The notes beneath the pieces were generated by a model that did no database searches, was not told where the DNA came from, and saw only the letters and a list, made by a program, of their open reading frames with translations. A stretch of DNA of 32,440 bases, from positions 1 through 32,440 of the forward strand of contig JASWJB010000408.1 of the NCBI GenBank assembly GCA_032433595.1, given 5' to 3'. The stretch is from Conoideocrella luteorostrata. Taxonomy: Eukaryota > Ascomycota > Sordariomycetes > Hypocreales > Clavicipitaceae. Numbering within the stretch: position 1 is the first letter of the stretch; each line of letters begins with the position of its first letter. The translations under genes and the position numbers were made by a program. Shown one piece after another: positions 32,363 through 32,440 of the stretch.

Positions 32363-32395
32363 AAAACGTCGCCAAAGTCGATTTGGCGACGTTTT
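32363..32395. repeat. Perfect 14-bp inverted repeat, 5-nt loop
   Basis: AAAACGTCGCCAAA (32363-32376), loop GTCGA, TTTGGCGACGTTTT (32382-32395). It sits just beyond the ABC relic and 10 nt from a poly-C run. It could be a terminal structure of a small mobile element or a transcription-related hairpin; no partner copy is seen elsewhere in the window. Confidence 0.9.
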
Positions 32396-32405
32396 ACTGT
32401 TCTCA

Positions 32406-32423
32406 CCCCCCCCCCCCCCCCCC
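32406..32423. repeat. Poly-C run of 18
   Basis: Eighteen consecutive C, 17 nt from the window's end. Long mononucleotide C runs are rare in this window and their exact length is unreliable in most sequencing data. Confidence 0.9.
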
Positions 32424-32440
32424 TCGAAATAACAATTCAA

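Overview
The window looks like nuclear DNA of a filamentous ascomycete (Pezizomycotina). The evidence is short GT-AG introns (53-77 nt) with CTAAC/CTGAC-type branch sites close to the acceptor, a Zn2Cys6 transcription-factor domain, a fungal-type hybrid histidine kinase, pyrimidine-rich leaders, and many copies of the palindrome TACGGAGTAC, which I associate with ascomycete intergenic DNA. Hypocreales is my best guess from overall feel only; the sequence does not prove it.

Layout. 1-549: 3' end of a proline-rich protein gene (+). 550-8030: about 7.5 kb without a recognisable gene, ending in a CT-rich promoter/leader. 8031-8997 (+): a small Zn2Cys6 protein in two exons. 10734-11733 (+): a small membrane protein resembling mitochondrial Aim19, in two exons, followed by a compound minisatellite. 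13315-14381 (-): a Siw14-type inositol-pyrophosphate/tyrosine phosphatase in three exons. 14382-22006: a second 7.6 kb gene desert. 22007-25957 (+): a hybrid histidine kinase broken by stops and frameshifts. 26698-27696 (-): an intact intronless short-chain dehydrogenase/reductase. 29674-31032 (+): a MetE-like (cobalamin-independent methionine synthase C-terminal type) gene in four exons with a one-base frameshift. 32080-32330 (-): a degenerate ABC-transporter ATPase fragment, next to a perfect 14-bp hairpin and an 18-nt poly-C run at the window edge.

The genes do not form an obvious pathway or operon-like cluster. Two look like conserved housekeeping genes (Siw14-like, Aim19-like), with accessory or regulatory genes around them. 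The right half (22-32.4 kb) is marked by gene decay: a multiply broken kinase, an ABC relic and a frameshifted MetE-like gene flank one intact SDR. I found no convincing tRNA, rRNA, CRISPR array or intact transposon. The most interesting points are the kinase pseudogene, which combines indels, stops, lost ATP-binding residues and an apparently mutated splice donor, the frameshift in the MetE-like gene, and the palindromic and heptameric repeats of the gene deserts.
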